Of a DNA stretch of 64,000 nucleotides, positions 28,074 through 40,581 are shown piece after piece. Both the position numbers and the translations under genes were made by a program. The DNA is from Entomohabitans teleogrylli. Its GTDB lineage: Bacteria; Pseudomonadota; Gammaproteobacteria; Enterobacterales; Enterobacteriaceae. Below the pieces are notes generated by a model. The model saw nothing but the letters and a program-made list of their open reading frames with translations, had not been told where the DNA came from and made no database searches. Position 1 is the first letter of the stretch. Every line of letters begins with the position of its first letter. The stretch covers positions 62,001 through 126,000 of the forward strand of contig NZ_LLXO01000015.1 of NCBI RefSeq assembly GCF_001484765.1, read 5' to 3'.

Positions 28074-28256
28074 ATGGATCATCGTTTACTTGAGATTGTG
28101 GCTTGCCCGGTGTGTAACGGTAAGTTGTATTTTAATCAGGAAAAACAGGAGCTTATCTGCAAAGTGGATGCGCTGGCTTTTCCTCTGCGCGACGGGATAC
28201 CCGTACTACTGGAAAATGAAGCGCGCGCGCTCACCGCAGAAGAGACCAGACCATGA
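28074..28256 (+). CDS. ycaR: YcaR, Trm112-like small protein
   Basis: A 60-residue protein, the same length as in E. coli. I chose the ATG at 28074 ([18 protein letters not shown]), preceded by AGGAGGATCT; a longer frame from 28032 lacks homology. It has the UPF0434/Trm112 fold with CPVC near the start and [20 protein letters not shown]. Its stop overlaps the kdsB start by 4 bases. Function unknown. Confidence 0.95.
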   Translation: MDHRLLEIVACPVCNGKLYFNQEKQELICKVDALAFPLRDGIPVLLENEARALTAEETRP

Positions 28257-28999
28257 GCTTTGTGGTAATAATTCCGGCGCGCTACGCCTCAACCCGGCTG
28301 CCAGGAAAACCGCTGAAGGATATCAACGGTAAGCCGATGATTGTCCACGTGCTGGAACGCGCCAGAGAGTCGGGCGCCGGGCGGGTGATCGTAGCGACTG
28401 ACCATGCTGAAGTGGCGAAAGCCGTAGAAGCGGCGGGCGGCGAGGTGTGTGTTACCCGGCCCGATCACCAGTCCGGTACCGAACGTCTGGCGGAAGTGGT
28501 GGATAAATGCGCTTTTGCCGATGATACGCTGATCGTTAATGTGCAGGGCGATGAACCGATGATTCCCCCCGCCATTATTCGCCAGGTGGCGGAAAACCTC
28601 GCCCGGGTGGATGCCGGTATGGCGACCCTGGCGGTACCGATCGACACTGCTGAAGAGGCGTTTAACCCGAATGCGGTGAAAGTGGTGCGCGATCGGCAGG
28701 GTTTTGCGCTCTATTTTTCGCGTGCAACCATTCCCTGGGATCGTGATCGCTACGCGCAATCCCGCGATGTCGTTGGCGATACGCTGCTGCGGCATATCGG
28801 GATTTACGGCTATCGGGCCGGTTTTATCCGTCGCTATATTAACTGGGCGCCGAGCCAACTGGAGCAAATCGAAATGCTGGAGCAGTTGCGCGTGCTGTGG
28901 TACGGCGAAAAAATTCATGTTGATGTTGCGCTACAAGTGCCCGGCGTCGGTGTGGATACGCCGGAAGACCTCCAGCGGGTTCGCAAGGCAATGCGTTAA
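28253..28999 (+). CDS. kdsB: 3-deoxy-manno-octulosonate cytidylyltransferase
   Basis: Activates Kdo to CMP-Kdo for LPS inner core assembly in the cytoplasm. It has 248 residues, as in E. coli. The nucleotide-binding [16 protein letters not shown] motif is at the N-terminus, with [11 protein letters not shown] later. It is coupled to ycaR by an ATGA overlap. Confidence 0.98.
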   Translation: MSFVVIIPARYASTRLPGKPLKDINGKPMIVHVLERARESGAGRVIVATDHAEVAKAVEAAGGEVCVTRPDHQSGTERLAEVVDKCAFADDTLIVNVQGDEPMIPPAIIRQVAENLARVDAGMATLAVPIDTAEEAFNPNAVKVVRDRQGFALYFSRATIPWDRDRYAQSRDVVGDTLLRHIGIYGYRAGFIRRYINWAPSQLEQIEMLEQLRVLWYGEKIHVDVALQVPGVGVDTPEDLQRVRKAMR

Positions 29000-29025
29000 G
29001 CGCTCTGGCGGGCGCCATGAAACTG

Positions 29026-29044
29026 AGGCCGCCGAAGGCGGCCT
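29026..29044 (+). terminator. Terminator-like hairpin after kdsB
   Basis: A perfect 8-bp stem (AGGCCGCC and GGCGGCCT) with a GAA loop, 27 bases after the kdsB stop, without a T-run. Confidence 0.6.
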
Positions 29045-29339
29045 GAAACGGATAACAAACTTCACTCCGGCCGCTTCCTTCCCGGCCATCGGCAATATAA
29101 CCGGCTAATTCCGGTGATTTTCGCTGGCGAATTTCACAGTCAGAAAACAACCTTTTGCTGGTTTGCCTGGCGCTTTTGAGCGTCAGCATTGAGCGTTATA
29201 TAGGCCCCAGCCATTTCTGAAAGCGTGCTGGCTTCCGGTGATTTTACGGATATCCATCGTGATATTGATCTGATGCGATGACATCCGCCCGGCAGGCGCT
29301 CATTATAAAAAGATCGGTGTTGAGCTGGGGACAAAAAAT
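29045..29339. other. kdsB-ycbJ intergenic region with a short direct repeat
   Basis: No supported gene. The 13-mer TTCCGGTGATTTT occurs twice, at 29109-29121 and 29233-29245. Short frames on both strands here lack ribosome sites and recognisable homology. Confidence 0.5.
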
Positions 29340-30233
29340 ATGGAGCAACTGCGTGCGGAGTTGAGTCATTTGCTGGGGGAGAGACTGAGTCGTCTGGAAT
29401 GTATCAGCGAAAAACCGGATTCCACGCTATGGGCACTGTATGACAGCCAGGGAAACCCGATGCCTCTACTGGCGAAAAGCTTTGCCACTCGCGGCATTGC
29501 CGCGCAACTGGCATGGAAAATGTCGATGCTGGCCCGCTCCAGTACGATCAGGCTACCGGTGATTTATGGCGTGGTCACGCACGAAGAGTCGAGCGGTCCG
29601 GATGTGCTGTTGATGGAGCGGCTGCGCGGCGTATCGGTTGAGGCGCCAACCCGTACTCCGGAACGCTGGGAACAGTTACGAGAGCAAATCGTCGAGGGAT
29701 TACTTTCCTGGCATCGGGTAGACAGCGGTCATTGTGTGGGGACGGTAGACAGTACCCAGGAAAATCGCTGGCCCGCCTGGTATCGCCAGCGGGTTGAAGT
29801 GTTGTGGAGTACGCTCAACCAGTTCAAAAATACCGGCCTGACGATGAAGGACAAGCGCATGCTATTCCGTACCCGGGAATGCCTGCCGCAACTGTTTGAC
29901 GACTTTAATGACAACTGCGTCCTGGTGCACGGTAATTTTACCCTGCGCAGTATGCTGAAAGATCCGCGCACCGATCAATTGCTGGCGATAGTGAATCCCG
30001 GCATGGTGCTGTGGGCGCCCCGCGAATATGAATTGTTTCGTCTTTGGGAGCAGGGGCAGGCGGAAAGCCTGTTCTGGTGTTATCAGCAGCGTGCGCCGGT
30101 ATCGGAATCATTTCTCTGGCGGCGCTGGCTGTATGTGATGTGGGATGAAGTGGCGCGACTGGTGGAAAGCGGTCGCTTTAACCGCCGCGCGCTGGATGCC
30201 GCCACCGAAGGATTACTCCCCTGGATCGCCTGA
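29340..30233 (+). CDS. ycbJ: YcbJ, phosphotransferase-like protein
   Basis: A cytoplasmic protein of 297 residues, the same length as in E. coli. It looks like an aminoglycoside phosphotransferase/kinase-fold protein: NDNCVLVHGNFTLRSMLKD takes the place of the catalytic HGD loop, with Asn for Asp, and NPGMVLWAPREYELFRLWEQ follows. Activity may therefore be altered. Its 3' end overlaps convergent elyC by 21 bases. Function unknown. Confidence 0.92.
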   Translation: MEQLRAELSHLLGERLSRLECISEKPDSTLWALYDSQGNPMPLLAKSFATRGIAAQLAWKMSMLARSSTIRLPVIYGVVTHEESSGPDVLLMERLRGVSVEAPTRTPERWEQLREQIVEGLLSWHRVDSGHCVGTVDSTQENRWPAWYRQRVEVLWSTLNQFKNTGLTMKDKRMLFRTRECLPQLFDDFNDNCVLVHGNFTLRSMLKDPRTDQLLAIVNPGMVLWAPREYELFRLWEQGQAESLFWCYQQRAPVSESFLWRRWLYVMWDEVARLVESGRFNRRALDAATEGLLPWIA

Positions 30234-30989
30234 TACACCTTTCAGGCGCTGCCAGATCCGCCCAAGGGTTTCATAACCCACCCGCTCGCTGTGCATCAGC
30301 CACAGCGGTGAAGGCGTTATCCGCTCCCAGGGATTGAGCGGCGAGTCAATCGCCAGTTGGTTAGCCGGCGCCGCTATCGGCCTCAGTCCCTGATGCTGAA
30401 AGAAAATCATCGCCCGTGGCAGGTGAGACGCTGAAGTCACCAGCAGGAAAGGGGCATCGCCGATGGTCTGCGCCACGGCCGCCGCCTCTTCTTCGGTGTC
30501 TTTCGGCGTGTCGAGGGCAATAATATCCGCACGTGGTACCCCCAGGCTTTCAGCCACTCTGGCGGCGACTTCCGCGCTGCTGACCGGATTTGTTCGCGCC
30601 CGGGCGCCGGTAAAAATCATTTTTGCCCCAGGGTTGGCGTGCCAAAGGCGGATCCCTTCCGCTACCCGGGGCAGGCTGTTATTGAGCAGGTTAGAACTCG
30701 GCGCCCAGTGGGGATTCCAGGTATAGCCGCCGCCGAGCACCACGATATAGTCAATTTTCTCACCGCCCTGCCAGGTGGGGTAGCTATCTTCTATTGGTCT
30801 GAGCAGCCGATCGGCTACCGGCTGGAGGCTAAGCAGTAAAAGTGCCAGCCAGGCACCGGTGAGCAACGCTTTGCCCGTTTTTTGCCAGCGCGTAAACCAC
30901 AGTAATGCAATTGCCGCTCCAATAAGCAGCAGCAGGAAAGGAAGAGGTAACATCAGTGCGCCGAGATACTTCTTAAGGGCGAAAAGCAT
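30213..30989 (-). CDS. elyC: ElyC, envelope biogenesis factor (DUF218)
   Basis: A 258-residue inner-membrane protein (259 in E. coli) involved in peptidoglycan synthesis at low temperature and in undecaprenyl phosphate use. Two N-terminal hydrophobic helices are followed by a periplasmic DUF218 domain with VVLGGGYTWN and VTSASHLPRAMIFFQHQG. It is convergent with ycbJ, with a short overlap. Confidence 0.94.
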   Translation of the reverse strand: MLFALKKYLGALMLPLPFLLLLIGAAIALLWFTRWQKTGKALLTGAWLALLLLSLQPVADRLLRPIEDSYPTWQGGEKIDYIVVLGGGYTWNPHWAPSSNLLNNSLPRVAEGIRLWHANPGAKMIFTGARARTNPVSSAEVAARVAESLGVPRADIIALDTPKDTEEEAAAVAQTIGDAPFLLVTSASHLPRAMIFFQHQGLRPIAAPANQLAIDSPLNPWERITPSPLWLMHSERVGYETLGRIWQRLKGVSGDPGE

Positions 30990-31123
30990 CGAAACTGGTT
31001 CCTTTTTTAACCATACAGCAGGGAATAAAGCCTGATATTACACCACAAGGGTTCAATATCCCTCAGGCTGTGACAAAATAGCGCTTTTGCTGAAACAGTG
31101 CCTCACGCCCCGGAGCTTTCGCG

Positions 31124-31903
31124 ATGCAGGATCGCAATTTTGACGATATAGCCGAGAAGTTTTCGCGCAATATTTATGGCACGACCAAAGGCGAGCTGCG
31201 TCAGGCGATCCTCTGGCAGGATCTGGATACGCTGTTGGCTGCTCTGCCTGCGGGCCCGCTGCGGGTACTGGATGCCGGCGGCGGCGAAGGGCAGACCGCC
31301 TGTCGGATGGCGCAGCGCGGCCATCGGGTTACGCTGTGCGATCTGTCGGCGGAAATGCTGACCAGAGCGCAACAGGCGGCGCAGCAGAAAGGTGTGAGCG
31401 ACAACATGCATTTTGTACATTGTGCCGCTCAGGATGTCGCTCAGCATTTGGAAAGCCCGGCCAATCTGATATTGTTTCATGCTGTGCTGGAGTGGGTGGC
31501 GGATCCGCGCGCCGTACTACAAAGTCTGTGGCATTGCCTGGCGCCGGGCGGCGCATTATCGCTGATGTTCTACAATGCCAATGGGCTGCTAATGCATAAC
31601 ATGGTGGCAGGCAACTTCGGATACGTGAAGCGGGGCATGCCGAAACATAAAAAGCGAACGCTGTCGCCAGATTATCCGCGCGCGCCGCAGCAGGTGTATC
31701 AGTGGCTGGAAGAGCTGGGCTGGCGAATAACCGGTAAAACCGGGGTACGGGTCTTTCACGATTATCTGCGTGAGAAACATCAGCAGCAGGACTGTTTTAA
31801 CGATTTACTGGAACTGGAAACGCGCTTCTGCCGGCAGGAGCCCTGGGTAAGTCTGGGTCGTTATATCCACGTCACAGCGATTAAGCCGGAGAACCAAGGA
31901 TAA
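31124..31903 (+). CDS. cmoM: tRNA 5-carboxymethoxyuridine methyltransferase
   Basis: A SAM-dependent methyltransferase, formerly smtA, that methylates cmo5U34 in tRNA. It has 259 residues (261 in E. coli). The SAM motif is VLDAGGGEGQTACRMAQRG, followed by CDLSAEML. It precedes mukF by 3 bases and is probably the first gene of the muk operon, as in E. coli. Confidence 0.96.
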   Translation: MQDRNFDDIAEKFSRNIYGTTKGELRQAILWQDLDTLLAALPAGPLRVLDAGGGEGQTACRMAQRGHRVTLCDLSAEMLTRAQQAAQQKGVSDNMHFVHCAAQDVAQHLESPANLILFHAVLEWVADPRAVLQSLWHCLAPGGALSLMFYNANGLLMHNMVAGNFGYVKRGMPKHKKRTLSPDYPRAPQQVYQWLEELGWRITGKTGVRVFHDYLREKHQQQDCFNDLLELETRFCRQEPWVSLGRYIHVTAIKPENQG

Positions 31904-31906
31904 ACT

Positions 31907-33229
31907 ATGAGTGATTTTTCCCAGACGGTGCCTGAACTGGTTGCCTGGGCCAGGAAAAATGATTTTTCGATTTCACTGCCAACGAACCGGCTGGCATTTT
32001 TGCTGGCTGTCGCGACCCTTAACGGCGAGCGTCTGGATGGCGAAATGAGTGAAGGTGAGCTGATCGACGCGTTTCGCCACGTCAGCGGGGCTTTTGAGCA
32101 AACCAGCGAAACCCTGGCGGTGCGTGCTAACAATGCAATCAATGATATGGTGCGCCAGCGTTTGCTCAACCGCTTTACCAGCGAACTGGCGGATGGCAAC
32201 GCTATCTACCGCCTTACTCCGCTGGGGATTGGCATTACTGATTATTATATCCGCCAGCGCGAATTCTCCACGCTGCGCCTTTCAATGCAACTGTCGATTG
32301 TCGCCGGGGAACTGAAGCGGGCGGCAGACGCCGCGGATGAAGGCGGCGATGAGTTCCACTGGCACCGCAACGTCTTCGCGCCGCTGAAATACTCGGTGGC
32401 GGAAATCTTTGACAGTATTGACCTGACCCAGCGGGTGATGGATGAGCAGCAGCAGGTAGTGAAAGAAGATATCGCCGGGTTGCTCAATAAAGACTGGCGG
32501 GCGGCTATCTCCAGTTGTGAGCTGTTGCTTTCCGAAACCTCCGGCACTCTGCGCGAACTGCAGGATACTCTTGAGGCGGCCGGCGACAAGCTTCAGGCGC
32601 ATCTGTTACGCGTTCAGGACGCGACCATGGGCAACGACGAACTGCATTTTATCGACCGGCTGGTGTTCGATCTGCAAAGTAAGCTGGACAGGATCGTCAG
32701 TTGGGGCCAGCAGGCGATTGATCTGTGGATCGGCTATGACCGCCACGTTCATAAATTCATTCGTACCGCTATCGATATGGATAAGAATCGCGTCTTCGCT
32801 CAGCGCCTGCGTCAGTCGGTGCAGAGCTATTTTGACGCGCCCTGGGCGCTGACCTACGCCAGTGCCGATCGGCTGCTTGACATGCGTGATGAAGAGATGA
32901 CGCTGCGCGACGAAGAGGTCATGGGCGAACTGCCCGCCGATCTGGAGTTTGAAGAGTTTAATGAAATTCGCGAACAACTGGCGTCGATGATTGAAGCGGC
33001 GTTGCAGGTTTATAAAGAAAGGCAACTGCCGCTGGATCTTGGCGTCGTGATGCGTGAATATCTTGCGCAATATCCCCGGGCGCGCCATTTCGATCTGGCG
33101 CGTATTGTCGTGGACCAGGCGGTGAGTCTGGGCGTCGCGGAAGCTGATTTTACCGGGCTGCCAGCGCCGTGGCGGTCTATTAATGATTACGGAGCCAGGG
33201 TACAGGCACATGTCATCAACAAATATTGA
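31907..33229 (+). CDS. mukF: Chromosome partition protein MukF (kleisin)
   Basis: The kleisin subunit of the MukBEF condensin, 440 residues as in E. coli. It has an N-terminal winged helix ([20 protein letters not shown]), a helical middle and a C-terminal winged helix that binds the MukB head. Its 3' end overlaps mukE by 20 bases. Confidence 0.97.
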   Translation: MSDFSQTVPELVAWARKNDFSISLPTNRLAFLLAVATLNGERLDGEMSEGELIDAFRHVSGAFEQTSETLAVRANNAINDMVRQRLLNRFTSELADGNAIYRLTPLGIGITDYYIRQREFSTLRLSMQLSIVAGELKRAADAADEGGDEFHWHRNVFAPLKYSVAEIFDSIDLTQRVMDEQQQVVKEDIAGLLNKDWRAAISSCELLLSETSGTLRELQDTLEAAGDKLQAHLLRVQDATMGNDELHFIDRLVFDLQSKLDRIVSWGQQAIDLWIGYDRHVHKFIRTAIDMDKNRVFAQRLRQSVQSYFDAPWALTYASADRLLDMRDEEMTLRDEEVMGELPADLEFEEFNEIREQLASMIEAALQVYKERQLPLDLGVVMREYLAQYPRARHFDLARIVVDQAVSLGVAEADFTGLPAPWRSINDYGARVQAHVINKY

Positions 33230-33920
33230 ACAACTGATGCCAGTTAAACTGGCGCAAGCGTTGGCGAACCCGTTATTTCCTGCGCTCGACAGCCAGCTCA
33301 GGGCTGGCCGGCATATTGGCCTTGATGAGCTGGATAATCACGCCTTTTTGATGGATTTCCAGGACGATCTGGAAGCATTTTATGCCCGCTATAACGTGGA
33401 ACTGGTGCGGGCGCCGGAGGGCTTTTTCTATTTGCGTCCCCGTTCCACTACGCTGATTCCCCGCTCGGTGCTATCCGAACTGGATATGATGGTCGGTAAA
33501 ATCCTCTGTTATCTCTATCTCAGCCCGGAACGGCTGGCTAACGAAGGTATTTTTACTCAACAGGAACTCTATGATGAGCTGTTGACGCTGGCGGATGAAA
33601 GCAAACTACTGAAACTGGTGAATAACCGTTCAGCGGGTTCCGATCTCGACCGCCAGAAGCTGCAGGAAAAGGTGCGCGCGTCGCTGAACCGTCTGCGCCG
33701 TCTGGGGATGGTGTGGTTTATGGGGCACGACAGCAGCAAATTTCGCATTACAGAATCGGTATTTCGTTTCGGCGCCGATGTGCGCAGCGGTGACGATCCG
33801 CGCGAAGCGCAGTTGCGCATGATCCGCGACGGAGAAGCGATGCCGATTGAAAACCATCTGCAGCTTAACGATGAGAACGACGATCGGCTCCAGGATAAGG
33901 CGGGGGATGAAGAGGAATGA
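33210..33920 (+). CDS. mukE: Chromosome partition protein MukE
   Basis: The kite subunit of MukBEF, 236 residues (234 in E. coli). I chose the ATG at 33210 ([20 protein letters not shown]) by homology; the frame opens 9 codons earlier inside mukF. The acidic C-terminal tail ([18 protein letters not shown]) is the most variable part. The stop overlaps mukB by 4 bases. Confidence 0.97.
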   Translation: MSSTNIEQLMPVKLAQALANPLFPALDSQLRAGRHIGLDELDNHAFLMDFQDDLEAFYARYNVELVRAPEGFFYLRPRSTTLIPRSVLSELDMMVGKILCYLYLSPERLANEGIFTQQELYDELLTLADESKLLKLVNNRSAGSDLDRQKLQEKVRASLNRLRRLGMVWFMGHDSSKFRITESVFRFGADVRSGDDPREAQLRMIRDGEAMPIENHLQLNDENDDRLQDKAGDEEE

Positions 33921-36900
33921 TTGAACGCGGTAAATTTCGCTCACTGACGCTGATTAACTGGAACGGTTTCTTCGCGCGCACTTTCGACCTGGATGAACTG
34001 GTCACCACGCTGTCCGGCGGTAACGGCGCCGGTAAATCCACCACCATGGCGGCGTTTGTCACGGCGCTGATCCCCGATCTGACGTTGCTGCATTTTCGTA
34101 ATACCACTGAAGCGGGCGCCACCAGCGGCTCCCGGGATAAGGGGTTGCACGGTAAGCTGAAAGCCGGGGTATGTTACGCGGTGCTTGATGTGATTAACTC
34201 ACGTCACCAGCGGGTGCTGGCCGGGGTGCGTTTGCAGCAGGTCGCCGGGCGCGATCGCAAAGTGGACATTAAACCTTTTGCGATTCAGGGGCTGCCGGTG
34301 GCGGTACAGCCGACGCAACTGCTGACGGAAACGATTTCCGAACGCCAGGCTCGGGTGCTGACCCTGCAGGAGCTGAAGGACAAAACCGAAGCGATGGAAG
34401 GGGTACAGTTTAAGCAGTTTAACTCTATCACCGATTACCACTCGCTGATGTTCGATCTGGGGATTGTGGCGCGCCGTCTGCGTTCCGCCGCCGATCGCAG
34501 TAAATACTATCGCCTGATTGAAGCATCGCTGTATGGCGGTATCTCCAGTGCGATTACCCGCTCTCTGCGTGACTATCTGTTGCCGGAAAACAGCGGCGTG
34601 CGTAAGGCGTTCCAGGATATGGAAGCCGCGCTGCGCGAAAACCGTATGACGCTGGAGGCTATCCGCGTCACCCAGTCAGATCGCGATCTGTTTAAGCACC
34701 TGATCTCAGAGGCCACTAACTATGTGGCGGCGGATTATATGCGCCACGCCAACGAGCGGCGCATCCACCTCGACCAGGCCCTTGAGTTTCGCCGCGACCT
34801 GTTCGCCAGCCGCAGCCAACTGGCCGCGGAGCAGTACAAACATGTGGATATGGCGCGCGAGCTATCGGAGCATGCCGGCGCCGAAGGGGATCTGGAGACC
34901 GATTATCAGGCGGCCCAGGATCATCTGAACCTGGTGCAAACCGCGCTGCGTCAGCAGGAAAAGATCGAGCGCTATGAGGCCGATCTCGAAGAGCTGCAGT
35001 TGCGCCTTGAAGAACAAAATGAAGTGGTGGCGGAAGCCGTCGAACAGCAGGAAGAGAACGAAGCCCGCGCTGAAGCCGCAGAGCTGGAAGTGGACGAGCT
35101 GAAAAGCCAACTGGCGGACTACCAGCAGGCGCTGGACGTCCAGCAAACCCGGGCGATTCAGTACCAGCAGGCGATTCAGGCGCTGGAGCGGGCTCGTGAG
35201 CTATGTCATCTGCCGGATCTTAACCCGGAAAGCGCCGATGAGTGGCTGGAGACCTTCCAGGCGAAGGAGCAGGAAACCACCGGTAAGCTGCTGGATCTTG
35301 AGCAGAAGATGAGCATGTCCCAGGCGGCGCACGATCAGTTTGAGCAGGCCTGGCAACTGGTGGCGGCGATTAATGGCCCGCTTGCCCGTAGCGAAGCATG
35401 GGATGTCGCCCGCGATTTGCTGCGTGAAGGGTCGGAGCAGCGCCATCAGGCGGAGCAGGTGCCGGCGCTGAGAATGCGCCTGTCTGAGCTGGAACAGCGG
35501 CTGCGCGAGCAGCAGGAAGCGGAGCGTCTGCTGGCGGAGTTCTGCAAGCGTTATGGTAAGCAGGTCTCCCCGGAAGATCTTGAGGCGATCCAGCAGGAGC
35601 TGGAAGCGCGCATCGCCGCTCTGTCGGACGGCGTATCGCAGGCCAGCGAGCAGCGCATGGCGTTGCGCCAGGAGCTGGAACAATTGCAACAGCGCATCAG
35701 GACGTTGACCCTGCGCGCTCCCGTCTGGCTGGCGGCGCAAAGTAGCCTGAGCCAATTGTGTGAGCAGAGCGGCCAGCAGTTTGAATCCAGCCAGCAGGTG
35801 ACCGAATATCTCCAGCAACTGCTTGAGCGCGAGCGCGAAGCCACCGTTGAGCGTGATGAAGTCGGCGCCCGCAAGCAGGCGGTGGACGAAGAAATTGAGC
35901 GTCTCAGCCAGCCTGGCGGCGCGGAAGATGCGCGCCTGACGGCGCTGGCGGAACGGTTTGGCGGCGTACTGCTGTCGGAAATCTATGATGATGTCAGCCT
36001 CGAAGATGCGCCATACTTCTCGGCGCTGTATGGTCCATCGCGACATGCCATTGTGGTACCGGATTTATCGCTGGTGCGCGAACAACTGGAAGGGCTGGTG
36101 GATTGTCCGGAAGATCTCTATTTAATCGAGGGGGATCCGCAGTCCTTCGACGACAGCGTGTTCAGCGTCGAAGAGCTGGAAAAGTCGGTGGTGGTCAAAA
36201 TCGCCGATCGCCAGTGGCGCTATTCGCGTTTCCCTGAACTGCCGCTGTTTGGCCGCGCCGCCCGCGAAAGCCGCGTTGAGAGCCTGCATGCCGAGCGTGA
36301 GGATCTGGCGGAGCGCTATGCCACGTTGTCGTTTGATGTTCAGAAAACCCAGCGTTTGCACCAGGCGTTCAGCCGCTTTATTGGCCAGCATCTGGCGGTG
36401 GCATTTGAGGACGATCCGGAGGCGGAAATTCGCCAGTTGAATGCGCGCCGCAATGAGATTGAGCGTACCGTCAGTAACCATGAAAATGACAATCAGCAGC
36501 AGAGAGCGCAGTTCGAGCAGGCGAAAGAGGGCGTCGGGCTACTTAACCGCCTGATGCCGCGGGTTAATCTGTTACTGGACGATGCGCTGGCCGATCGCTG
36601 CGATGAAATTCGCGAGCAGCTCGACGAAGCCCAGGAGGCGGCGCGGTTTATTCAGCAACACGGTAATCTACTGGCGAAACTGGAACCGATCGCCGGGGTA
36701 CTGCGCAGCGATCCTGAACAGTTCGACCAGTTGAAAGCCGACTATCAGTATGCTCAGCAGATCCAGCGCGAAGCGCGCCAGAAAGCCTTTGCCCTCAGTG
36801 AAGTTATCCAGCGTCGTGCCCATTTTAGCTACACCGATTCGGCGGAAATGCTCAGTGGTAACAGCGATCTGAACGAAAAATTGCGTCAGCGTCTCGAGCA

Positions 36901-38365
36901 GGCGGAAACGGAGCGGACTCGCGCCCGTGAAGCGCTGCGCGGTCATGCGGCGCAGCTCAGCCAGTATCACCAGTTGCTGGCTTCGCTGAAGAGTTCGTTT
37001 GATACTAAAAACGAACTGTTGGGCGATCTGCATAAAGAGTTGAAAGATATTGGCGTACGCGCCGACGCCGGGGCGGAAGAACGCGCCCGGGCGCGCCGCG
37101 ACGAACTGCATACTCAATTAAGCAATAACCGTTCGCGCCGTAACCAACTGGAGAAACAGATTACCTTCTGTGAAGCGGAAATGGATAACCTGACCCGCAA
37201 GCTGCGTCGTCTCGAAAGGGATTATCACGAGATGCGCGAGCAGGTGGTCACCGCCAAGGCGGGGTGGTGCGCGGTCATGCGCATGGTGAAAGATAATGGC
37301 GTGGAACGGCGTCTGCACCGCCGCGAACTGGCCTATCTTTCCGGCGACGATCTGCGCTCAATGTCGGATAAGGCGCTCGGTGCGCTGCGTCTGGCAGTGG
37401 CGGACAACGAACATCTGCGCGACGTACTGCGTATGTCGGAAGATCCGAAGCGTCCGGAACGCAAAATCCAGTTCTTTGTCGCGGTTTATCAGCATCTGCG
37501 CGAGCGTATCCGCCAGGATATCATTCGCACCGATGATCCGGTTGAAGCCATTGAGCAGATGGAGATCGAGCTGAGCCGCCTTACAGAGGAGCTCACCGCC
37601 CGCGAGCAGAAGCTGGCGATCAGCTCACGCAGTGTGGCGAACATTATTCGCAAGACGATTCAGCGTGAACAGAATCGTATCCGGATGCTCAACCAGGGGC
37701 TGCAGAGTGTCTCTTTTGGTCAGGTCAACAGCGTGCGGCTTAACGTCAACGTGCGTGAAAGCCACGCCACGTTGCTGAATGTCCTTTCTGAAGAGCATGA
37801 GCAGCACCAGGATCTGTTCAACAGTAACCGTCTGACCTTCTCTGAAGCGCTGGCGAAGTTGTATCAGCGACTTAATCCGCAGATCGATATGGGCCAGCGC
37901 ACGCCGCAAACCATCGGCGAGGAGTTACTGGATTATCGCAACTATCTGGAGATGGAAGTTGAGGTAAACCGCGGCTCTGACGGCTGGCTGCGGGCAGAGA
38001 GCGGCGCGCTGTCCACCGGGGAAGCGATTGGAACCGGGATGTCGATTCTGGTTATGGTGGTTCAGAGCTGGGAAGAGGAGTCGCGGCGCCTGCGCGGTAA
38101 AGATATTTCCCCGTGCCGGTTGCTGTTCCTTGATGAAGCGGCGCGCCTTGACGCCCGCTCGATTAATACGCTGTTTGAGCTGTGCGAACGTCTGGAAATG
38201 CAGTTGATCATTGCGGCGCCGGAAAACATCAGCCCGGAAAAAGGCACGACCTATAAACTGGTGCGTAAAGTGTTCCAGAATCACGAACACGTCCATGTGG
38301 TAGGGTTGCGCGGTTTTGCGACGCCGCCGCTGCCGGACGCCCAGCCGGACGCGAGCGCGTCGTAG
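33917..38365 (+). CDS. mukB: Chromosome partition protein MukB (SMC-like ATPase)
   Basis: The 1482-residue SMC-like motor of MukBEF (1486 in E. coli). Walker A is [16 protein letters not shown] near residue 34. Long coiled coils rich in Glu and Gln flank a central hinge (about 645-800). The C-terminal head carries the signature [14 protein letters not shown] and Walker [13 protein letters not shown]. Three overlapping or abutting genes give stoichiometric translation. Confidence 0.98.
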   Translation: MIERGKFRSLTLINWNGFFARTFDLDELVTTLSGGNGAGKSTTMAAFVTALIPDLTLLHFRNTTEAGATSGSRDKGLHGKLKAGVCYAVLDVINSRHQRVLAGVRLQQVAGRDRKVDIKPFAIQGLPVAVQPTQLLTETISERQARVLTLQELKDKTEAMEGVQFKQFNSITDYHSLMFDLGIVARRLRSAADRSKYYRLIEASLYGGISSAITRSLRDYLLPENSGVRKAFQDMEAALRENRMTLEAIRVTQSDRDLFKHLISEATNYVAADYMRHANERRIHLDQALEFRRDLFASRSQLAAEQYKHVDMARELSEHAGAEGDLETDYQAAQDHLNLVQTALRQQEKIERYEADLEELQLRLEEQNEVVAEAVEQQEENEARAEAAELEVDELKSQLADYQQALDVQQTRAIQYQQAIQALERARELCHLPDLNPESADEWLETFQAKEQETTGKLLDLEQKMSMSQAAHDQFEQAWQLVAAINGPLARSEAWDVARDLLREGSEQRHQAEQVPALRMRLSELEQRLREQQEAERLLAEFCKRYGKQVSPEDLEAIQQELEARIAALSDGVSQASEQRMALRQELEQLQQRIRTLTLRAPVWLAAQSSLSQLCEQSGQQFESSQQVTEYLQQLLEREREATVERDEVGARKQAVDEEIERLSQPGGAEDARLTALAERFGGVLLSEIYDDVSLEDAPYFSALYGPSRHAIVVPDLSLVREQLEGLVDCPEDLYLIEGDPQSFDDSVFSVEELEKSVVVKIADRQWRYSRFPELPLFGRAARESRVESLHAEREDLAERYATLSFDVQKTQRLHQAFSRFIGQHLAVAFEDDPEAEIRQLNARRNEIERTVSNHENDNQQQRAQFEQAKEGVGLLNRLMPRVNLLLDDALADRCDEIREQLDEAQEAARFIQQHGNLLAKLEPIAGVLRSDPEQFDQLKADYQYAQQIQREARQKAFALSEVIQRRAHFSYTDSAEMLSGNSDLNEKLRQRLEQAETERTRAREALRGHAAQLSQYHQLLASLKSSFDTKNELLGDLHKELKDIGVRADAGAEERARARRDELHTQLSNNRSRRNQLEKQITFCEAEMDNLTRKLRRLERDYHEMREQVVTAKAGWCAVMRMVKDNGVERRLHRRELAYLSGDDLRSMSDKALGALRLAVADNEHLRDVLRMSEDPKRPERKIQFFVAVYQHLRERIRQDIIRTDDPVEAIEQMEIELSRLTEELTAREQKLAISSRSVANIIRKTIQREQNRIRMLNQGLQSVSFGQVNSVRLNVNVRESHATLLNVLSEEHEQHQDLFNSNRLTFSEALAKLYQRLNPQIDMGQRTPQTIGEELLDYRNYLEMEVEVNRGSDGWLRAESGALSTGEAIGTGMSILVMVVQSWEEESRRLRGKDISPCRLLFLDEAARLDARSINTLFELCERLEMQLIIAAPENISPEKGTTYKLVRKVFQNHEHVHVVGLRGFATPPLPDAQPDASAS

Positions 38366-38410
38366 GCTTTGCTTGTTTGCTGAACAATGAGATAATTGTC
38401 AAGCAGGCTA

Positions 38411-38442
38411 AAAACCCGATGCTAGGTTGTATCGGGTTTTTT
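38411..38442 (+). terminator. Rho-independent terminator after mukB
   Basis: AAAACCCGAT, a 10-base loop, and ATCGGGTTTT with two further Ts, 45 bases after the mukB stop. Confidence 0.9.
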
Positions 38443-38603
38443 ATCAAATAGATGGCGAAACAGTTGTATTGCCGGTTCACAGATTGCAACGATTGATCTG
38501 ACAAATTTATTCTGATTTAGCGCGGCAAGTGATTTTCACTATTTATATACTAATAAAGAAGCCTTAAGTTCTATTTTGATGGTGCATAAACAGGGGGCAA
38601 AGG

Positions 38604-40400
38604 ATGTTGCTTTTGAAACACAATCGTTATCGATTATCAGCGCTGGTCTGTTGTGTGGCGCTGTACACCGCTCCACTGTTGTCTGTACAGGCCGATGAGC
38701 CTGAAGTGATCCCTGCCGATAGTTCGGCGGCGGCCGTTAACCCGCCAGGGGAACTCGCGGAACCGGTCAGCCAGTCTCCGGCTACTGCCGCGCTGATGGG
38801 CACGCTCCAGCCCGGTGAAGGCGGCATGTCTGCCGCTCAGGGCCGCAGCGAGCTACAGGCCCTGCTTCCTTCCAGCTACACGCCGGTCTACCTGAACGCG
38901 CTGGCGGCGATTTATAGCGCCAGAGAGATGAAGCCGATGTGGGAAAATCGCGATGCGGTTAAAGCCTTTCAGCAGCAGCTCGCCGAGGTGGCGATCGCCG
39001 GTTTCCAGCCGCAGTTCAGCGTCTGGGTGCAATTATTGACTGATCCTGCCGTCAGCGGCATGGCGCGCGATGTGGTGCTGTCTGATGCCATGATGGGTTA
39101 CCTGGATTATCTCAGCGGCATTCCCACGAAAGGTAATCGTTGGCTCTACAGTAGCAAACCTTACAAGATGCAACTGGCGCCGCTGTCGGTCATTAACCAA
39201 TGGCAACTGGCGCTGGATAAGGGCGAACTGGTGAGCTATATCGCATCTCTGGCGCCGCAACACCCGCAGTATGAGCAAATGCATAGCACGTTACTGCACC
39301 TGATCGCCGATAACCGCCCGTGGCCGCAAATGGCGGGCACCACTACGCTGCGACCCGGTCAGGTGAGCGCGGATGTGCCGGCGCTGCGCGATATTCTGCA
39401 GCGTTCAGGGATGCTGGAAGAGCAACCGGTCCCTGACGCGGTGATTAGTACGTCCGCCCAGGAAGCGCCGGCGCCGCGTAAATCCGCGCCGGCGGTTTAC
39501 AACGCTGAGCTGGTGGAGGCGGTAAAACGCTTCCAGAAATGGCAGGGACTGGATCCTGACGGGGCGATTGGTAAAGCGACCCGCGAATGGCTGAATATTT
39601 CTCCCCAGCAGCGAGCCGGGTTGGTGGCGCTTAATATTCAGCGTCTGCGCCTGCTGCCGGAAAAACTGGACACCGGTATTATGGTCAATATCCCTGACTA
39701 TTCGCTGGTGTACTACCTCAACGGCAGCGAAGTGCTTGCCTCCCGGGTGATTGTCGGCAGGCCGGACAGAAAGACCCCGATGATGAGTAGCGCGCTGAAT
39801 AACGTGGTGGTCAACCCGCCGTGGAACGTCCCGCCCAGTCTGGCCAAAAAAGATATTTTGCCGAAGGTCTGGAACGATCCTGGTTACCTGGAGCGACACG
39901 GTTACACTGTCATGAGCGGCTGGAGCAATAACGCCGAGGTAGTCAACCCGTGGATGGTCGACTGGGCAACGATCACTCCGTCGAATATGCCGTTCCGCTT
40001 CCAGCAGAAACCGGGCTCGAGTAACTCGCTGGGGCGCTATAAGTTCAATATGCCGAGCTCTGATGCTATCTATCTGCACGATACGCCAAACCATGGCTTG
40101 TTCAGGCGCGAAGCGAGAGCGCTCAGCTCCGGCTGCGTGCGGGTGAACAAAGCGTCTGAACTGGCGGGGATGTTATTGCAGGACGCCGGATGGAGCGATT
40201 CGCGTATTTCCGGGGCTCTGAAGGAAGGTAATACCCGCTATGTGAATATACGCAATCGGATTCCGGTGAACCTTTATTATCTGACGGCGTTTGTCGGCAC
40301 TGATGGACGCACACAATTCCGTACAGATATTTACAATTACGATCTCACTGCGCGATCCAACGCACAAATACTGTCGAAAGCGGAACAATTAATCCGCTAA
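38604..40400 (+). CDS. ldtD: L,D-transpeptidase LdtD (YcbB)
   Basis: A periplasmic enzyme that makes 3-3 (mDAP-mDAP) cross-links in peptidoglycan and can give beta-lactam bypass. It has 598 residues against 615 in E. coli. A signal peptide is visible ([18 protein letters not shown], then DE). A peptidoglycan-binding segment ([20 protein letters not shown]) precedes the YkuD domain; the catalytic cysteine is Cys511 in ALSSGCVRV, with the His in YLHDTPN upstream. Confidence 0.97.
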   Translation: MLLLKHNRYRLSALVCCVALYTAPLLSVQADEPEVIPADSSAAAVNPPGELAEPVSQSPATAALMGTLQPGEGGMSAAQGRSELQALLPSSYTPVYLNALAAIYSAREMKPMWENRDAVKAFQQQLAEVAIAGFQPQFSVWVQLLTDPAVSGMARDVVLSDAMMGYLDYLSGIPTKGNRWLYSSKPYKMQLAPLSVINQWQLALDKGELVSYIASLAPQHPQYEQMHSTLLHLIADNRPWPQMAGTTTLRPGQVSADVPALRDILQRSGMLEEQPVPDAVISTSAQEAPAPRKSAPAVYNAELVEAVKRFQKWQGLDPDGAIGKATREWLNISPQQRAGLVALNIQRLRLLPEKLDTGIMVNIPDYSLVYYLNGSEVLASRVIVGRPDRKTPMMSSALNNVVVNPPWNVPPSLAKKDILPKVWNDPGYLERHGYTVMSGWSNNAEVVNPWMVDWATITPSNMPFRFQQKPGSSNSLGRYKFNMPSSDAIYLHDTPNHGLFRREARALSSGCVRVNKASELAGMLLQDAGWSDSRISGALKEGNTRYVNIRNRIPVNLYYLTAFVGTDGRTQFRTDIYNYDLTARSNAQILSKAEQLIR

Positions 40401-40581
40401 ATGCAGTAATTCCAGGATATTAACTGTCGTAGTAAATGAATGAAGCCGGGCTGAAACAGCGATGCAGCCCGGCTCTATGGGATTTTTGCGGCCTTGACTG
40501 ATGGTTTTTTGGCGGTTAAGGTTCCAAAGGTGCGCCAGAAGTACATTTTGACATTCATCATTTACCTGTAGACCTTATATC

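Noticed and set aside
29140-29334. A 64-codon minus-strand frame in the kdsB-ycbJ gap
   Set aside because: It has only a TTG start without a ribosome site, and no homology. The direct repeat in the region does not support coding.
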